DNA from: Mangrovimicrobium sediminis
GTDB lineage: Bacteria; Pseudomonadota; Gammaproteobacteria; Pseudomonadales; Halieaceae
Assembly (NCBI RefSeq): GCF_004745945.1
Contig: NZ_SRLE01000009.1
Coordinates: forward strand, 397,152-461,151
Length of the DNA: 64,000 bases
Direction of reading: 5' to 3'
Below, in pieces: positions 22,006-32,497 of this stretch. The translations under genes were made by a program, and so were the position numbers. How positions within the stretch are numbered: position 1 is the stretch's first letter; each line of letters starts with the position of its first letter. Below the pieces are notes generated by a model that saw only the letters and a list, made by a program, of their open reading frames with translations, was not told where the DNA came from and searched no databases.

Positions 22006-23928
22006 TCAGGCCAGTTTACGCGGGTCGGCGTCGTCGGGCGCCGCAGCACCGGACGCCCCGAGTGCACCGCGCTTCTTCAGGTAGATGAGCAGTAGGGACA
22101 CCGCCGCCGGCGTCACGCCGGGAATACGGCTGGCGCGCGCCAGGGTCTCGGGACGGGCCGCCTCGAGTTTCTGGCGGACCTCGTTGGACAGCCCATCGAC
22201 CCGCTGGTAGTCGAGGTCTGCGGGCAGGCGGGTGTTCTCGTGCCGGCGCAGGCGTTCGATCTCTTCCTGCTGGCGATCGATATACCCGGCGTACTTGGCC
22301 TGGATGGTGACCTGCTGCGCGGCCTGCGCGTCGTCCACCGGTTCACCCTTGAGACTGGCGATATCCGTGTATTCGAGTTCCGGGCGGCGCAGCAGGTCGA
22401 GCAGCGAATACTCCCGGGTCAGCGGTGCACTGACCAGCGGTTCCAGGGCGCTCGCCTCGGGGCTGCCGGGCTGGATCCAGGTACCGGCAAGGCGCGTACG
22501 CTCGAGCTCGATGGCCTCGCTCTTGGCTTCGAAACGGCGCCAGCGGGTGTCATCGACCAGGCCCATATCGCGGCCCGCGGGGGTCAGGCGCAGGTCGGCG
22601 TTGTCTTCGCGCAGCAGCAGTCGATGCTCCGCACGAGAAGTAAACATGCGGTAGGGCTCGGCGGTGCCCATGGTAATCAGGTCGTCAACCAGAACGCCGA
22701 TATAGGCCTCGTCGCGGCGCGGGCACCAGGCCTCCTGGCCACGCACCGCCAGTGCCGCGTTGAGGCCGGCGAGCAGCCCCTGGGCCGCGGCTTCCTCGTA
22801 ACCGGTGGTGCCGTTGATCTGTCCTGCCAGGTACAGGCCCGGCAATACTTTCGATTCCAGCGAGTAATTCAGGTCGCGCGGGTCGAAGAAGTCGTATTCG
22901 ATCGCGTATCCCGGCCGGGTGATGTGCGCGTTCTCGAAGCCCTTGATGGAGTGCACCAGGTCGACCTGCACATCGAAGGGCAGGCTGGTGGAGATACCGT
23001 TGGGGTACAGCTCGGGCGTAGTCAGGCCCTCCGGCTCGATGAAGACCTGGTGGGAGTTCTTGTCGGCGAAGCGGTGGATCTTGTCTTCGATGCTCGGGCA
23101 GTACCGCGGGCCGATGCCCTCGATCACCCCGGAAAACAACGGCGAGCGATCCAGGCCGCCGCGAATGATGTCATGGGTGCGCTCGTTGGTGTGGGTAATC
23201 CAGCAACAGCGTTGTTCCGGGTGCTCCGCGGCGCTGCCGACGAATGACATGACCGGAATGGGTTCGTCACCCCACTGCTCTTCGAGGCCGGAAAAATCCA
23301 CGCTGCGCGCATCGATGCGCGGCGGCGTCCCGGTTTTCAGGCGCTCGACGCGAAACGGCAGTTCACGCAGGCGGCGCGCCAGCGCGATGGACGGCGGGTC
23401 CCCCGCGCGGCCGCCGGCACTGTTCTCCATGCCGATGTGCAGCTTGCCGCCGAGGAAAGTGCCTGTGGTCAGCACGACGCGTGGCGCGCGGAATACCACG
23501 CCCATCTGCGTCACCACGCCGGCAACGGTATCGCCGTCCAGCAGCAGGTCGTCCACTGCCTGCTGGAAAATCCAAAGGTTTTCCTGGCCCTCGAGGATCT
23601 GGCGGATGGCGTTGCGGTAGAGCACGCGGTCGGCTTGTGCACGGGTGGCGCGTACGGCAGGACCTTTGCGCGAATTCAGGGTGCGGAACTGGATGCCGGC
23701 GCGGTCGGTGGCGCGCGCCATGGCGCCGCCCAGTGCGTCTACCTCTTTCACCAGGTGGCTCTTGCCGATCCCGCCAATTGCCGGGTTGCAGGACATCTGG
23801 CCCAGGGTATCCACGCTGTGGCTGAGCAACAGGGTACGACAGCCCATGCGCGCGGCCGCGAGGCAGGCCTCGGTACCGGCGTGGCCGCCGCCGACCACGA
23901 TCACATCGAACTGTTGTTTGAAATCCAC
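22006..23928 (-). CDS. mnmG: tRNA uridine-5-carboxymethylaminomethyl modification enzyme MnmG
   Basis: MnmG (GidA), with MnmE, installs the cmnm5 group at U34 of certain tRNAs. The protein begins [21 protein letters not shown], the FAD-binding Rossmann motif, and contains the conserved [16 protein letters not shown] and [13 protein letters not shown] 23928 is chosen because GAGGG lies eight bases upstream and the extension from ATG 23994 would run through the promoter; this gives 640 residues, close to the usual 630. Its usual neighbour mnmE is about 5 kb away here. Confidence 0.96.
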   Translation of the reverse strand: MDFKQQFDVIVVGGGHAGTEACLAAARMGCRTLLLSHSVDTLGQMSCNPAIGGIGKSHLVKEVDALGGAMARATDRAGIQFRTLNSRKGPAVRATRAQADRVLYRNAIRQILEGQENLWIFQQAVDDLLLDGDTVAGVVTQMGVVFRAPRVVLTTGTFLGGKLHIGMENSAGGRAGDPPSIALARRLRELPFRVERLKTGTPPRIDARSVDFSGLEEQWGDEPIPVMSFVGSAAEHPEQRCCWITHTNERTHDIIRGGLDRSPLFSGVIEGIGPRYCPSIEDKIHRFADKNSHQVFIEPEGLTTPELYPNGISTSLPFDVQVDLVHSIKGFENAHITRPGYAIEYDFFDPRDLNYSLESKVLPGLYLAGQINGTTGYEEAAAQGLLAGLNAALAVRGQEAWCPRRDEAYIGVLVDDLITMGTAEPYRMFTSRAEHRLLLREDNADLRLTPAGRDMGLVDDTRWRRFEAKSEAIELERTRLAGTWIQPGSPEASALEPLVSAPLTREYSLLDLLRRPELEYTDIASLKGEPVDDAQAAQQVTIQAKYAGYIDRQQEEIERLRRHENTRLPADLDYQRVDGLSNEVRQKLEAARPETLARASRIPGVTPAAVSLLLIYLKKRGALGASGAAAPDDADPRKLA

Positions 23929-23965
23929 GCGCAGGCCCTCACCTGTGGGCAAAACCGGGGGCGCG

Positions 23966-23994
23966 ATTATACGTGCGCTACGCCCGCTGATCAA
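23966..23994 (-). promoter_or_regulatory. Sigma-70 promoter of mnmG
   Basis: TTGATC (23994-23989) is separated by 17 bases from a consensus TATAAT (23971-23966) on the minus strand, 38 bases before the mnmG GTG. It probably drives mnmG-rsmG-parA-parB. Confidence 0.75.
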
Positions 23995-24019
23995 AAAATG
24001 TTCGCCTGTTTCCAGGTGG

Positions 24020-24082
24020 CTTTACAACCGCTTTTGCACCACCGGTAGGCACTTGGACAAGCGGTTACCGGCTTGTGTAAAG
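24020..24082. repeat. Nested inverted repeats upstream of the esterase gene
   Basis: CTTTACA (24020-24026) pairs with TGTAAAG (24076-24082), and just inside ACCGCTT (24027-24033) pairs with AAGCGGT (24059-24065). The right side has a 10-base insert between the two arms. The element ends 55 bases before the esterase start and could be an operator or a leader hairpin. Confidence 0.5.
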
Positions 24083-24137
24083 TGCAAACATCCAGGCCCG
24101 GCACCCGCAGCGGGCGACGCTAGAGGGACGACTCGCA

Positions 24138-25424
24138 ATGGACTGGCTACTGGCCCTGATGGCCCTGATCAACCTGGTGGTCATGTACACCGTCTTCCAG
24201 CCGCGCACCACCGTGCGCGACAGCATCCCCTGGGGCGCGTTCGGCGTCACCTTGCTGGCCACTGAACTGGCCTGGTTCTGGCTGCCACTTCAGGTAACGC
24301 TCAGCCTGCTCATGTGTATCGGCGGCGCCCTTTCCACCGCGCTGGGTGAACTTGCCCTGCTGGTCCTGCTGGTAACCTGGGCGGGCTTCGGCTGGAGCAT
24401 CTGGCAGGCCCTGCACGCCGACGAGGTCCTGGAATCCGCCCTGGAAAGCGGCCTGGGCAGCGATTACCGCCGGGACATACCGACCGAACGCAGCGAACAA
24501 CTGCGCGAATCGGTCAGCTTCGACGACTGGAAACACCCGTTCCGCTGGCCGCGACCGGGCGTAGAAGTGTTGCGCGATATTCCTTACGCCCCCGGCGGCA
24601 TGCGCCAGCAGCTGGATATCTACCGGCCCGAATTCATCCCCGAGGGCGGCTGCCCGGTCCTGCTGCAGATTCACGGCGGTGCCTGGACCCTGAGCAAGAA
24701 AGACGACCAGGCACTGCCCCTCATGTATCACCTGGCGGCCCGCGGCTGGATCTGCGTCGCCGCCAACTACCGCCTCAGCCCCAGCGTGGGTTTCCCTACC
24801 CATCTCGAAGACTGCAAACGCGCCCTGTGCTGGGTGCGTGAAAACGGGAAAGCCTACGGCATGGATACCGGGTTCGTCGCGGTTACCGGTGGGTCCGCCG
24901 GGGGTCACCTGGCGGCGCTGATGGGCCTGACCGCCAACCTGCCCGAACTACAGACCGACCATCCGCTGGTCGACACCAGTCTGCAGGCCGCAGTCCCCTT
25001 CTACGGGCTGTACGATTTCCTGGGCCGCTACGACCAGCACCACAGTCGCGAAACCCTGCTGAAATTCCTGCGCCACCGGGTGATGTACGAAACCGAGGAG
25101 GAGAACCCGAAGTTATGGGACCTCGCCTCGCCGATTACCCACCTGCGCGAGGACGCGCCGCCGTTCATGGTCCTGCACGGGACCCACGACAGCCTGATAC
25201 CCGTAGATGATGCCAGGGTCTTCGTGCAGCGCCTGCGCAGCGTATCGACAGCGCCGGTGGTGTATGCAGAGATGCCCTGGGCGGAGCACGGTTTCGAGCT
25301 GCTGCACAGTATCCGCGCCGAACACACGATCAACGCCGTGCACCGTTTTCTCGAGTGGTCCCTGGCGCAGCACAGGATGCAAGCGGCGCAGGACGTTGAT
25401 GCGGAAACAGCAGCGGGCGAGTGA
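24138..25424 (+). CDS. Membrane-anchored alpha/beta hydrolase (HSL-type esterase)
   Basis: A 428-residue protein with about three N-terminal membrane segments (residues 1-90) and a cytoplasmic or periplasmic alpha/beta hydrolase domain of the hormone-sensitive-lipase group. The oxyanion motif HGG is at 179-181, the nucleophile Ser253 lies in GGSAGG, and Asp351 (GTHDSLIP) and His384 (AEHGFE) complete the triad. It likely cleaves a short- or medium-chain ester; the substrate is unknown. Together with the next hydrolase and the pyrophosphatase it separates mnmG from mnmE. Confidence 0.85.
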   Translation: MDWLLALMALINLVVMYTVFQPRTTVRDSIPWGAFGVTLLATELAWFWLPLQVTLSLLMCIGGALSTALGELALLVLLVTWAGFGWSIWQALHADEVLESALESGLGSDYRRDIPTERSEQLRESVSFDDWKHPFRWPRPGVEVLRDIPYAPGGMRQQLDIYRPEFIPEGGCPVLLQIHGGAWTLSKKDDQALPLMYHLAARGWICVAANYRLSPSVGFPTHLEDCKRALCWVRENGKAYGMDTGFVAVTGGSAGGHLAALMGLTANLPELQTDHPLVDTSLQAAVPFYGLYDFLGRYDQHHSRETLLKFLRHRVMYETEEENPKLWDLASPITHLREDAPPFMVLHGTHDSLIPVDDARVFVQRLRSVSTAPVVYAEMPWAEHGFELLHSIRAEHTINAVHRFLEWSLAQHRMQAAQDVDAETAAGE

Positions 25425-25434
25425 TTTTGGGTCG

Positions 25435-25522
25435 CTGGTTCTGCTGCGCTGATCCCGTATAGCTAATTCAGGCGAGCTAATCCAGGAAAGCTATTTCAGA
25501 AAAACCAGGCCTGCAGAACCAG
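25435..25522. repeat. Three tandem 14-bp repeats bracketed by a 10-bp inverted repeat
   Basis: Units AGCTAATTCAGGCG, AGCTAATCCAGGAA and AGCTATTTCAGAAA run head to tail at 25461-25502. CTGGTTCTGC (25435-25444) and GCAGAACCAG (25513-25522) flank them as an exact inverted repeat. The block lies between the two convergent hydrolase genes and could fold into a cruciform or act as a bidirectional transcription stop, though it lacks a T run. Confidence 0.65.
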
Positions 25523-25546
25523 TCATGCAAATCTGGCAAGGCAAAA

Positions 25547-26383
25547 CTAGGCTAAGCGAGCCTCACACCATGCCAGCAGGTCCGCCAGCACCTGCTCGCG
25601 TTCCGGCTCATTGAATATCTCGTGGTACAGGCCCGGGTAGAGCTTCAGCGTTTTTTCCGTCGAACTGGCGTTTTCCACCAGGAATTTCGCACCCGCGGGC
25701 GCCGTCATGGCGTCGGCCTCCCCGTGCATGACCAGCAGGGGCAGCGCGATGCGGCCAACCTCCGCCTGCACGCGCAACATGGTGGCAAACAACTCGCTGA
25801 CAAACCGCGCGGACATCTTGCCGTGGTTCACCAGCGGGTCGCTCACATAGGCGCTCACCACTGACGGGTCGCGACTCACGCCGCCCGCGTCGAGTTGCAT
25901 GACCCCGGCTTTCGGCAACAGCGCGGACAACAGCTTGATGATCCACACCTGCACCGGCCCGGGCGTGAGTTCCGTCATGATCGCCGGGCCGGACAGGGCG
26001 CAGGCGCGGAACTCATCACCGTGATCGAGGACATAGGCCGCACTGATCAGCCCGCCCATGCTGTGACCGAGCAGGATCACCGGCAGGCCGGGGGCGTCCT
26101 GCTCCACCTGGCGACGGAAAATCGCCAGCGTTTCGAGGTAGTCCGAGAAGCGTTCGACATGGCCGTAGTCGCCATCGGAACGGCCGTGTCCGATGTGGTC
26201 AAGCGCCGCGACCATGAAGCCGTGGGCGCAGAAGAATTCGGCGAGAGCCTGGTAGCGCGACGAATGTTCGCCGGCACCGTGTACCACCAGCAGCACCGCG
26301 CGCGGCGGCAACTCGGGCATCCAGTACTGGTAGTAGACCGATAAGCCCGAAGGTCCATTGAAGCGGCCATCCCTGTGCTGCAT
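25547..26383 (-). CDS. Alpha/beta hydrolase, monoacylglycerol lipase/lysophospholipase-like
   Basis: A 278-residue cytoplasmic hydrolase of the serine aminopeptidase S33/monoglyceride lipase type. The oxyanion-hole region is VHGAGEHSSRY. The nucleophile Ser108 lies in GHSMGG, Asp224 in HGEADAMTAP and His254 in GLYHEIFNEPE; HGxGEHSxRY and YHEIFNE are characteristic of bacterial monoacylglycerol lipases. No signal peptide is seen. It converges with the membrane esterase and is divergent from the pyrophosphatase gene. Confidence 0.85.
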   Translation of the reverse strand: MQHRDGRFNGPSGLSVYYQYWMPELPPRAVLLVVHGAGEHSSRYQALAEFFCAHGFMVAALDHIGHGRSDGDYGHVERFSDYLETLAIFRRQVEQDAPGLPVILLGHSMGGLISAAYVLDHGDEFRACALSGPAIMTELTPGPVQVWIIKLLSALLPKAGVMQLDAGGVSRDPSVVSAYVSDPLVNHGKMSARFVSELFATMLRVQAEVGRIALPLLVMHGEADAMTAPAGAKFLVENASSTEKTLKLYPGLYHEIFNEPEREQVLADLLAWCEARLA

Positions 26384-26506
26384 ATCTGCCTCGCTGTCTC
26401 ACTCGTCGGAGCCCCGCCGGCGCGGACAGGCCGGCTCTTGTGCGGCCTGCCGGAAGTTGGATAGCATGCGGGGGCGAGATCAATAATAACACCATGGAGT
26501 CAGCGT

Positions 26507-28495
26507 ATGTCTGAGTATCACGTGGTACCCCCGTTACTTGGTCTGGCCGGTCTGGCAGTCGCATTTGTCATCTATCACATCCTCGTGCGCCACAATCACG
26601 GCGACGGTACCATCAAGCATATCGGCGACCAGATACACCTGGGCGCGATGGTGTTCATGCAACGCGAATACCGCATGCTGGGCATTTTCGCCGCGGTGTT
26701 GCTCACCGGCCTGTTCGTTTCACCGCTGGGCAAAGACACCGCTATCGCTTTCCTGGTCGGTGCGCTCTCCTCGGCAGTCGCCGGTTTCCTCGGCATGTTC
26801 GCGGCCACCAAGGCGAACGTGCGAACCGCGGTGGCGGCACACAATCATGGTGCCGACGCCGCCCTGGCGATCTCTTTCTACGGCGGTTCGATCATGGGGC
26901 TTTGCGTGGCCTCGCTGGGCCTGGTCGGCCTTGGGGGTCTCTACTGGCTGTTCGGCGCCAGCGAGGAGTCCGCACACGCAATCCACGGCTTCGGCATGGG
27001 CGCTTCCACCGTCGCGCTGTTTTCCCGTGTCGGCGGCGGCATCTACACCAAGAGCGCCGATGTCGGGGCGGACCTGGTGGGCAAGGTGGAAGCGGGAATA
27101 CCCGAAGACGACCCGCGCAACCCCGGCGTCATCGCCGACAACGTCGGCGACAATGTCGGCGATATTGCCGGCATGGGGTCGGATATTTTTGAATCGTATT
27201 GCGGTGCGATGATCGCCTGTATCGCCATCGCCTCCACCCTGGCGATCGCCGAGCGCGACGCCATGATGTTCCTGCCGCTGGCGCTGGCCAGTATCGGGCT
27301 GCTGGCCTCCCTGTTCGGCATTCTCGTCGTGCGCCTGCGCAACAAGGCGGCGCCGGAAGTGGCCCTGCGCTCGGGCACTCTCGCCGCACCTGTGGTGTTT
27401 GTTGCGGCGGCGTGGTTCCTGATCACCTGGCTGGGGCTCGACAAGACGATCTGGTGGTCAGTGGTATGCGGGGCCGTGGGTGGTGTCGTTATCGGCTTGG
27501 TGACCGAGTACTACACCGGTGCGGCGCCGGTAAGACGCATTGCCAAGGCTGGCGGCACCGGCCCGGCCACCGTGATGATCACCGGATTGGCGGTGGGCAT
27601 GCAATCGGTGGTCATACCGATCCTGGTGCTGGCGGGGATCATATTTATCTCCACCTGGCTGGCGGACCTGTACGGTGTCGGCATCGCCGCTGTGGGTATG
27701 CTCGCCACGGTCGGCATCACCATGGCGATCGACGCCTACGGTCCGGTGGCGGACAATGCCGGCGGCATCGCCGAGATGGCCGGGATGGGCGAGGAGACCC
27801 GGCGTATCACTGACAGCCTGGACGAAGTCGGCAATACCACCGCCGCCATCGGCAAGGGTTTTGCCATCGGCGCAGCAGCCCTGGCTGCGCTGGCGATCAT
27901 CGCGGCCTTCGTGCAGACCGTGGAGTTACACGACCCGGGCTTTACGCTGGAGTTATCCGATCCCCTGGTGCTGGTAGGCATGTTCATCGGTGGCTCGATT
28001 CCCTTCCTGATCGCCTCCATCACCATGACCGCCGTGGGCGAGGCCGCATTCGACATGATCACCGAGATCCGCCGGCAGTTTCACGAGATTCCCGGGCTGC
28101 TCGAGGGCACGGCAGAACCGGATACCGCCCGCTGCGTGGATATCGCGACCACTGCGGCGCTGCGCCGCATGTTGTTGCCGGGGGCTATCGCCGTAGCATC
28201 ACCGGTTTTGGTGGGATTCGGCCTGGGCGCGGCTTCGCTGGGGGGAATGCTCGGTGGCGCATTGCTCGCCTGCGTGCTGATGGCACTGATGATGGCCAAC
28301 GCCGGTGGCGCCTGGGACAACGCCAAGAAGTATGTCGAAAAGGGCAACCTGGGCGGCAAGGGTTCGGATACACACTCCGCCGTCGTAGTGGGAGACACGG
28401 TGGGTGACCCCTTCAAGGACACCTCGGGTCCTTCGATGAATATCCTGATAAACGTGATGGCGATCGTCAGCCTGGTAATCGCGCCGCTCCTTTAG
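26507..28495 (+). CDS. hppA: Membrane-bound ion-pumping pyrophosphatase (V-type PPase)
   Basis: This 662-residue polytopic membrane protein hydrolyses pyrophosphate and pumps ions across the cytoplasmic membrane. The substrate-binding signature [16 protein letters not shown] (residues 185-200) and the following [19 protein letters not shown] are intact. The motif [10 protein letters not shown] (442-451) has Ala where potassium-independent enzymes have Lys, so a potassium-dependent enzyme is expected. Whether it pumps protons or sodium cannot be decided by eye. It is the only rightward gene of any length between parB and dnaA apart from the esterase, and it lies near the atp operon. Confidence 0.95.
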   Translation: MSEYHVVPPLLGLAGLAVAFVIYHILVRHNHGDGTIKHIGDQIHLGAMVFMQREYRMLGIFAAVLLTGLFVSPLGKDTAIAFLVGALSSAVAGFLGMFAATKANVRTAVAAHNHGADAALAISFYGGSIMGLCVASLGLVGLGGLYWLFGASEESAHAIHGFGMGASTVALFSRVGGGIYTKSADVGADLVGKVEAGIPEDDPRNPGVIADNVGDNVGDIAGMGSDIFESYCGAMIACIAIASTLAIAERDAMMFLPLALASIGLLASLFGILVVRLRNKAAPEVALRSGTLAAPVVFVAAAWFLITWLGLDKTIWWSVVCGAVGGVVIGLVTEYYTGAAPVRRIAKAGGTGPATVMITGLAVGMQSVVIPILVLAGIIFISTWLADLYGVGIAAVGMLATVGITMAIDAYGPVADNAGGIAEMAGMGEETRRITDSLDEVGNTTAAIGKGFAIGAAALAALAIIAAFVQTVELHDPGFTLELSDPLVLVGMFIGGSIPFLIASITMTAVGEAAFDMITEIRRQFHEIPGLLEGTAEPDTARCVDIATTAALRRMLLPGAIAVASPVLVGFGLGAASLGGMLGGALLACVLMALMMANAGGAWDNAKKYVEKGNLGGKGSDTHSAVVVGDTVGDPFKDTSGPSMNILINVMAIVSLVIAPLL

Positions 28496-29152
28496 GGGGC
28501 AGCGCAATGCCTTGCGGGACCTGGATGAGAAAGGGTGCGGGGGTCTTGAAGGGTGCGAACTTCCCTGTCCGCTAAAGTGCGACCCTGCACCCGGACAGTA
28601 TCTCGCGCACGGGAACGTAATCAATTACACGCGATTACAGTGTGGAAATTCAGTTTCTTGTTCCCAGCTTGATCTGTATGGCCGTCGCCAGGGCAGGTTT
28701 GTTGTCGTTTCGGAAGCGGTTAATGGTTATTAGGTATATAGAAATATATATAGATAAATATATATAGAACTATTGTTGTTATAGTTATTAGGGCCGCCCC
28801 CGTCTGTGTAAAATCCCGTTTATTTTCTTAAAAACAAAAACTTACAGAAAGTATAACCGGGGCCATAAATCCTGATTTAACGCTGGATTCGCACTGGGTA
28901 GCCGTTGGATGTATTGGGGACAAAATCGGCCTCTCCGCGATCTCTATGTTTATCCCATTATTGTCCACCGCCCGGTACCCATTGGTGTCCACGGGTTATA
29001 CCCGTTCCCGGGTGGTTGATTACGCAGCCCGGGACAACATGCCAGGAAGCTGTGCCCAGGCTGTGGATGGTTATGTGGACTGTGAGCCAGCTGTGGATGT
29101 CGTATGGTCTGGCTGTGGACTACCTGCGGACGACTTGCTGAGTCCGTACAAA
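28496..29152. other. 657-base non-coding region, AT-rich core and DnaA-box-like repeats
   Basis: No convincing gene lies here. From 28,724 to about 28,790 the sequence is almost pure A/T (repeated ATATATATAGA). To its right, TTATCCCAT (28950) and TTGTCCACC (28961) lie in one orientation, and TGTGGATGG (29062), TGTGGACTG (29074), TGTGGATGT (29092) and TGTGGACTA (29114) in the other. All keep the TGTGGA core of a DnaA box but not the full nine bases. An inverted pair CTGTCCG/CGGACAG lies at 28565-28598. It resembles an origin, but the perfect boxes are at 33.3 kb. Confidence 0.6.
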
Positions 29153-30523
29153 TCACTTGCCGATGCAGAAGCTGCTGAAGATTTCACCCAGGAGCTGATC
29201 CGAGCTGACCTGGCCGGTGATTTCGCCCAGTGCCTGCTGGCAGGCTCGCAGGTCTTCTGCCAGTAACTCACCGGCGCCGGCACCCTCGAGCTGGGACCAG
29301 CCCTCGAGCAGTGCGCTGTGCGCCTCGTCCAGGGATTGCAGATGTCGGCGCCGGGCGCTGAAACTCCCTTCGCCGGCATAACCCATGCTCTGTTTGAGGT
29401 GAGTTTTCAGCAGTTCGAGACCGTCCCCGGTCCGGGCGGACAGGCGCACGGTGGTGAACGTCTCGAACTCCTCGATAGTTGGCCCAAGGGCGCTGATATC
29501 GCATTTGTTGAGAATCACTGTGACCGGGATTTCGCGCTGCATTTGAGCGTGAAATTCCGGCCATAAATCGCGCGGGTCCGGGCTGGTAAAACCCGCGCTG
29601 CCGTCTACCACCAGCAGGACATGATCCGCCGTGGCAATCTCGTGCCAGGCCCGGCGAATACCTTCTCGCTCGATCGCATCTGGGCTTTCACGCAGGCCTG
29701 CGGTATCCACGATGTGCAGAGGCAGGCCGTCTATCTGGATGTGCTCGCGCAGCACGTCACGGGTGGTGCCTTCGATCGGCGTGACGATGGCGGTTTCCTG
29801 CCCGGAGAGCGCGTTGAGCAGGCTGGATTTGCCGGCGTTCGGACGCCCGGCGATGACCAGTTTCATCCCCTCGCGCAGCAGCGCTCCCTGGCGCGCCTGG
29901 GCCTGGACCTGTTCGAGGTGCTCGATCAGTGACTGCAATTGCCGGCTTACCTCGCCATCGCCTATGAAATCGATCTCCTCTTCGGGGAAGTCGATTGCCG
30001 CCTCGACATAGACCCGCAGGCGTATGACCCGCGCTACAAGATCGTCGATCGCGTTGGAAAACGCACCCTGCAGGGAGCGGTTGGCGTTGCGAGCGGCGTG
30101 CTCGGTGGTGCTGTTGATCAGGTCCGCTATCGCCTCGGCCTGCGCCAGGTCGAGTTTGTCATTCAGGTAGGCGCGTTCGGAGAACTCGCCCGGGCGGGCG
30201 CTGCGGGCGCCCAGTGCCAGGCAGGTGTTGACCAGCAGATCGAGTACGACAGGTCCGCCGTGACCCTGTAGTTCAGTCACGTCCTCACCGGTAAACGAAT
30301 GTGGCGCAGGAAAATACAGTGCAATACCGGAATCGATGGGTTCACCCTGCGTATCGCTGAACGTGCAGTAATGCGCGTGGCGCGGCTGCAGGGGCTGGTG
30401 GGCAATCTTCGCGGCGATGCTGTGCGCCAGCGGGCCGGAGAGCCGGACAATCCCGATGCCGCCGCGGCCCGGTGCGGTAGCGATGGCGACGATGGTGTCG
30501 CCGTCGGTCGGCAGCTGGCTCAT
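29153..30523 (-). CDS. mnmE: tRNA modification GTPase MnmE
   Basis: MnmE (TrmE) partners MnmG in tRNA wobble uridine modification. The 456-residue protein has the formyl-folate-binding N-terminal domain ([22 protein letters not shown]), the helical domain and the inserted G domain with [22 protein letters not shown] and NKCD. It ends FCIGK, providing the conserved C-terminal cysteine. It is the last gene of the leftward rpmH-rnpA-yidD-yidC-mnmE cluster. Confidence 0.97.
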   Translation of the reverse strand: MSQLPTDGDTIVAIATAPGRGGIGIVRLSGPLAHSIAAKIAHQPLQPRHAHYCTFSDTQGEPIDSGIALYFPAPHSFTGEDVTELQGHGGPVVLDLLVNTCLALGARSARPGEFSERAYLNDKLDLAQAEAIADLINSTTEHAARNANRSLQGAFSNAIDDLVARVIRLRVYVEAAIDFPEEEIDFIGDGEVSRQLQSLIEHLEQVQAQARQGALLREGMKLVIAGRPNAGKSSLLNALSGQETAIVTPIEGTTRDVLREHIQIDGLPLHIVDTAGLRESPDAIEREGIRRAWHEIATADHVLLVVDGSAGFTSPDPRDLWPEFHAQMQREIPVTVILNKCDISALGPTIEEFETFTTVRLSARTGDGLELLKTHLKQSMGYAGEGSFSARRRHLQSLDEAHSALLEGWSQLEGAGAGELLAEDLRACQQALGEITGQVSSDQLLGEIFSSFCIGK

Positions 30524-30560
30524 CGGCTCCTGCGGCGATTTGCGTGCGGCGCCTGCCGGA

Positions 30561-32252
30561 TCAGGCGGCCGCCGCTTTTTCGATCTGGCGGGTGATCACC
30601 CACTGCTGGGCGATGGAGAGCGCCTGGTTGACGACCCAGTAGAGCACCAGTCCCGAGGGGAACCAGAGGAAGAAGAATGTGAAAACGATTGGCAGCCACT
30701 GCATGATCTTGGCCTGGGTCGGATCCGGCGGCGGCGGGTTGAGCTTCTGCGCAAACCACATGCCTGCACCCATGATGATGGGCAGTACGAAGTACGGGTC
30801 CATGACCGAGAGGTCCTTGATCCACAGGATGAAGGGTGCCTGGCGCAGCTCTACACTTTCCATCAGCACCCAGTAGAGAGAGATGAACACGGGCATCTGC
30901 ACGAGCACGGGCAGGCAACCGCCCATGGGGTTAACCTTCTCCTTGCGATACAGATCCATCATCGCCTGGGACTGCTTTTGTTTGTCATCCGCGTAGCGTT
31001 CGCGGATTTCCACCATTTTCGGCTGTACCTGGCGCATCTTGGCCATGGAGCGATAGCTGGTGGCGGACAGCTTGAAGAACAGCCCTTTGACCAGCACGGT
31101 GAGCAGGATGATGGCGACACCCCAGTTGCCGACGATGCCGTGGATCTTGATCAGCAGCCAGAACAGCGGTTGCGCAATCCACCACAGCCAGCCGTAGTCG
31201 ACGACCAGGTCGAGATAGGGCGAGATCTCCTTGAGGCGGTACTGGTCCTTGGGTCCTGCATAGAATGAAGCGCCGATCTTGGCGGACTGGCCGGGATCGA
31301 CGGCGACGGCCGGACCGGTGAAACCGACGATGTTATAGCCGGAATTGGTCACCCGCATGCTGTAGTTGTGCGACTGTTCCGGGTTGGGCACCCAGGCGCT
31401 CAGGAAGTAGTGCTGGATGACTGCAATCCAGCCGCCGGGCAGTCGGGCCTGGTAGGGCTTGTCGGCGATGTCGTCGAAGGAGTATTTGGCGAAATGATCA
31501 TCGGGCTGGGTCATGGCCGCGCCGAGGAACGGGTGGAGACCCATGCCCGCAGAACTGGCTGAAGGTGCCGGGCTGCTGTCGCGCTTGATCTGCCCGAACA
31601 GGTTGCCCTGCCAGCGTGCGTCGCTGTTGTTCTTTACCAGGTAATCGATTTTTACCAGGTAGTCGCCCCGGGTAAAGGTGAAGCGCTTGGTGATATCGAC
31701 ATTGCCGCTGCCGGTCCAATGTAGATCGACGACCAGCTGGTCCTGGCCTTCTACCAGTGCATATTCCTTTGCCCTAGCGCTGAAATGCGCGCGGCCGGTG
31801 CTATCGATCCCCTCGCTGCCGATCAGGCCGCTTTGCGCAACGTAGACGCGCTGTGGGTTGTCCTCCAGCAGAACGAAGGGCTGTTCCGGTGTGTCCAGTT
31901 TGGCCGGATGCTTTGGCAGGCCGAGTTGCACGATGTCGCCGCCGTGGAGATCGATGTCCAGCCGCAGTGTGTCCGTGGTTACGCTAATCGAGCGGTGTTT
32001 CGAGGCTGCGGCCGGTTTGGCGCTGTCGGTTGCCTGTCCTGGTGCGGTGGGCAGGTCCTCATTGTGCGGCGCTGCGACCTGCTCCAGGTCGGGGAGGTCG
32101 CCCTGCAGCGTATCCGCGGGTGCCTGGTCTGCCTGCGTGTAAGAGGTGGTTGTCGCGGCTTCGCGCTCTTCCTTGAACTGCACCCACTCGGTCAGCAGCA
32201 TGAATGAAAGAACCGCGATCGCGCCGATGAGCAGTGAGCGTTGCAAATCCAT
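30561..32252 (-). CDS. yidC: Membrane protein insertase YidC
   Basis: YidC inserts and folds inner-membrane proteins such as Fo subunits. The 563-residue protein begins [19 protein letters not shown], an uncleaved first membrane helix, followed by the large periplasmic domain (about 40-340) and five membrane segments ([27 protein letters not shown]). ATG 32252 is chosen because the 26-residue upstream extension is proline- and arginine-rich and overlaps yidD. It is 17 bases after yidD. Confidence 0.97.
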   Translation of the reverse strand: MDLQRSLLIGAIAVLSFMLLTEWVQFKEEREAATTTSYTQADQAPADTLQGDLPDLEQVAAPHNEDLPTAPGQATDSAKPAAASKHRSISVTTDTLRLDIDLHGGDIVQLGLPKHPAKLDTPEQPFVLLEDNPQRVYVAQSGLIGSEGIDSTGRAHFSARAKEYALVEGQDQLVVDLHWTGSGNVDITKRFTFTRGDYLVKIDYLVKNNSDARWQGNLFGQIKRDSSPAPSASSAGMGLHPFLGAAMTQPDDHFAKYSFDDIADKPYQARLPGGWIAVIQHYFLSAWVPNPEQSHNYSMRVTNSGYNIVGFTGPAVAVDPGQSAKIGASFYAGPKDQYRLKEISPYLDLVVDYGWLWWIAQPLFWLLIKIHGIVGNWGVAIILLTVLVKGLFFKLSATSYRSMAKMRQVQPKMVEIRERYADDKQKQSQAMMDLYRKEKVNPMGGCLPVLVQMPVFISLYWVLMESVELRQAPFILWIKDLSVMDPYFVLPIIMGAGMWFAQKLNPPPPDPTQAKIMQWLPIVFTFFFLWFPSGLVLYWVVNQALSIAQQWVITRQIEKAAAA

Positions 32253-32269
32253 AGGGAAATTCTGTGGCG

Positions 32270-32497
32270 TTAGTGGATGTGGCGGCCCGGCGGGACCGGG
32301 TCTGCGCCACCTTCGTGCCAGGGATGGCATTTTCCGATTCGGCGCAGGGACAACCAGCCACCGCGCAGGATCCCGTGCTCAGCAATCGCCTCCTGGGCGT
32401 AACTCGAGCAGGTGGGGTAGAAACGGCAGTTGTGGCCGAGGAACGGACTGAGCAGCGCCTTATAACAGGAGATCATGTATATAAAGAAGCTGCGCAT
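32270..32497 (-). CDS. yidD: Membrane protein insertion efficiency factor YidD
   Basis: A 75-residue protein with the family signature [23 protein letters not shown], including the cysteines of CRFYPTCS. YidD assists YidC-dependent insertion at the inner membrane. Its ATG overlaps the rnpA stop by one base (TGATG), so translation is coupled. Normal length and position. Confidence 0.95.
   Translation of the reverse strand: MRSFFIYMISCYKALLSPFLGHNCRFYPTCSSYAQEAIAEHGILRGGWLSLRRIGKCHPWHEGGADPVPPGRHIH

Noticed and set aside
26511..26528. CACGTG-centred dyad at the hppA start, resembling parS
   Set aside because: The flanks GTATCACGTGGTAC are not symmetrical and do not match TGTTNCACGTGNAACA.
28905..29141. 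78-codon open frame in the AT-rich gap before mnmE
   Set aside because: Its Cys/Trp/Pro-rich composition is unlike a protein, no ribosome site precedes it, and it is created by the TGTGGA repeats.
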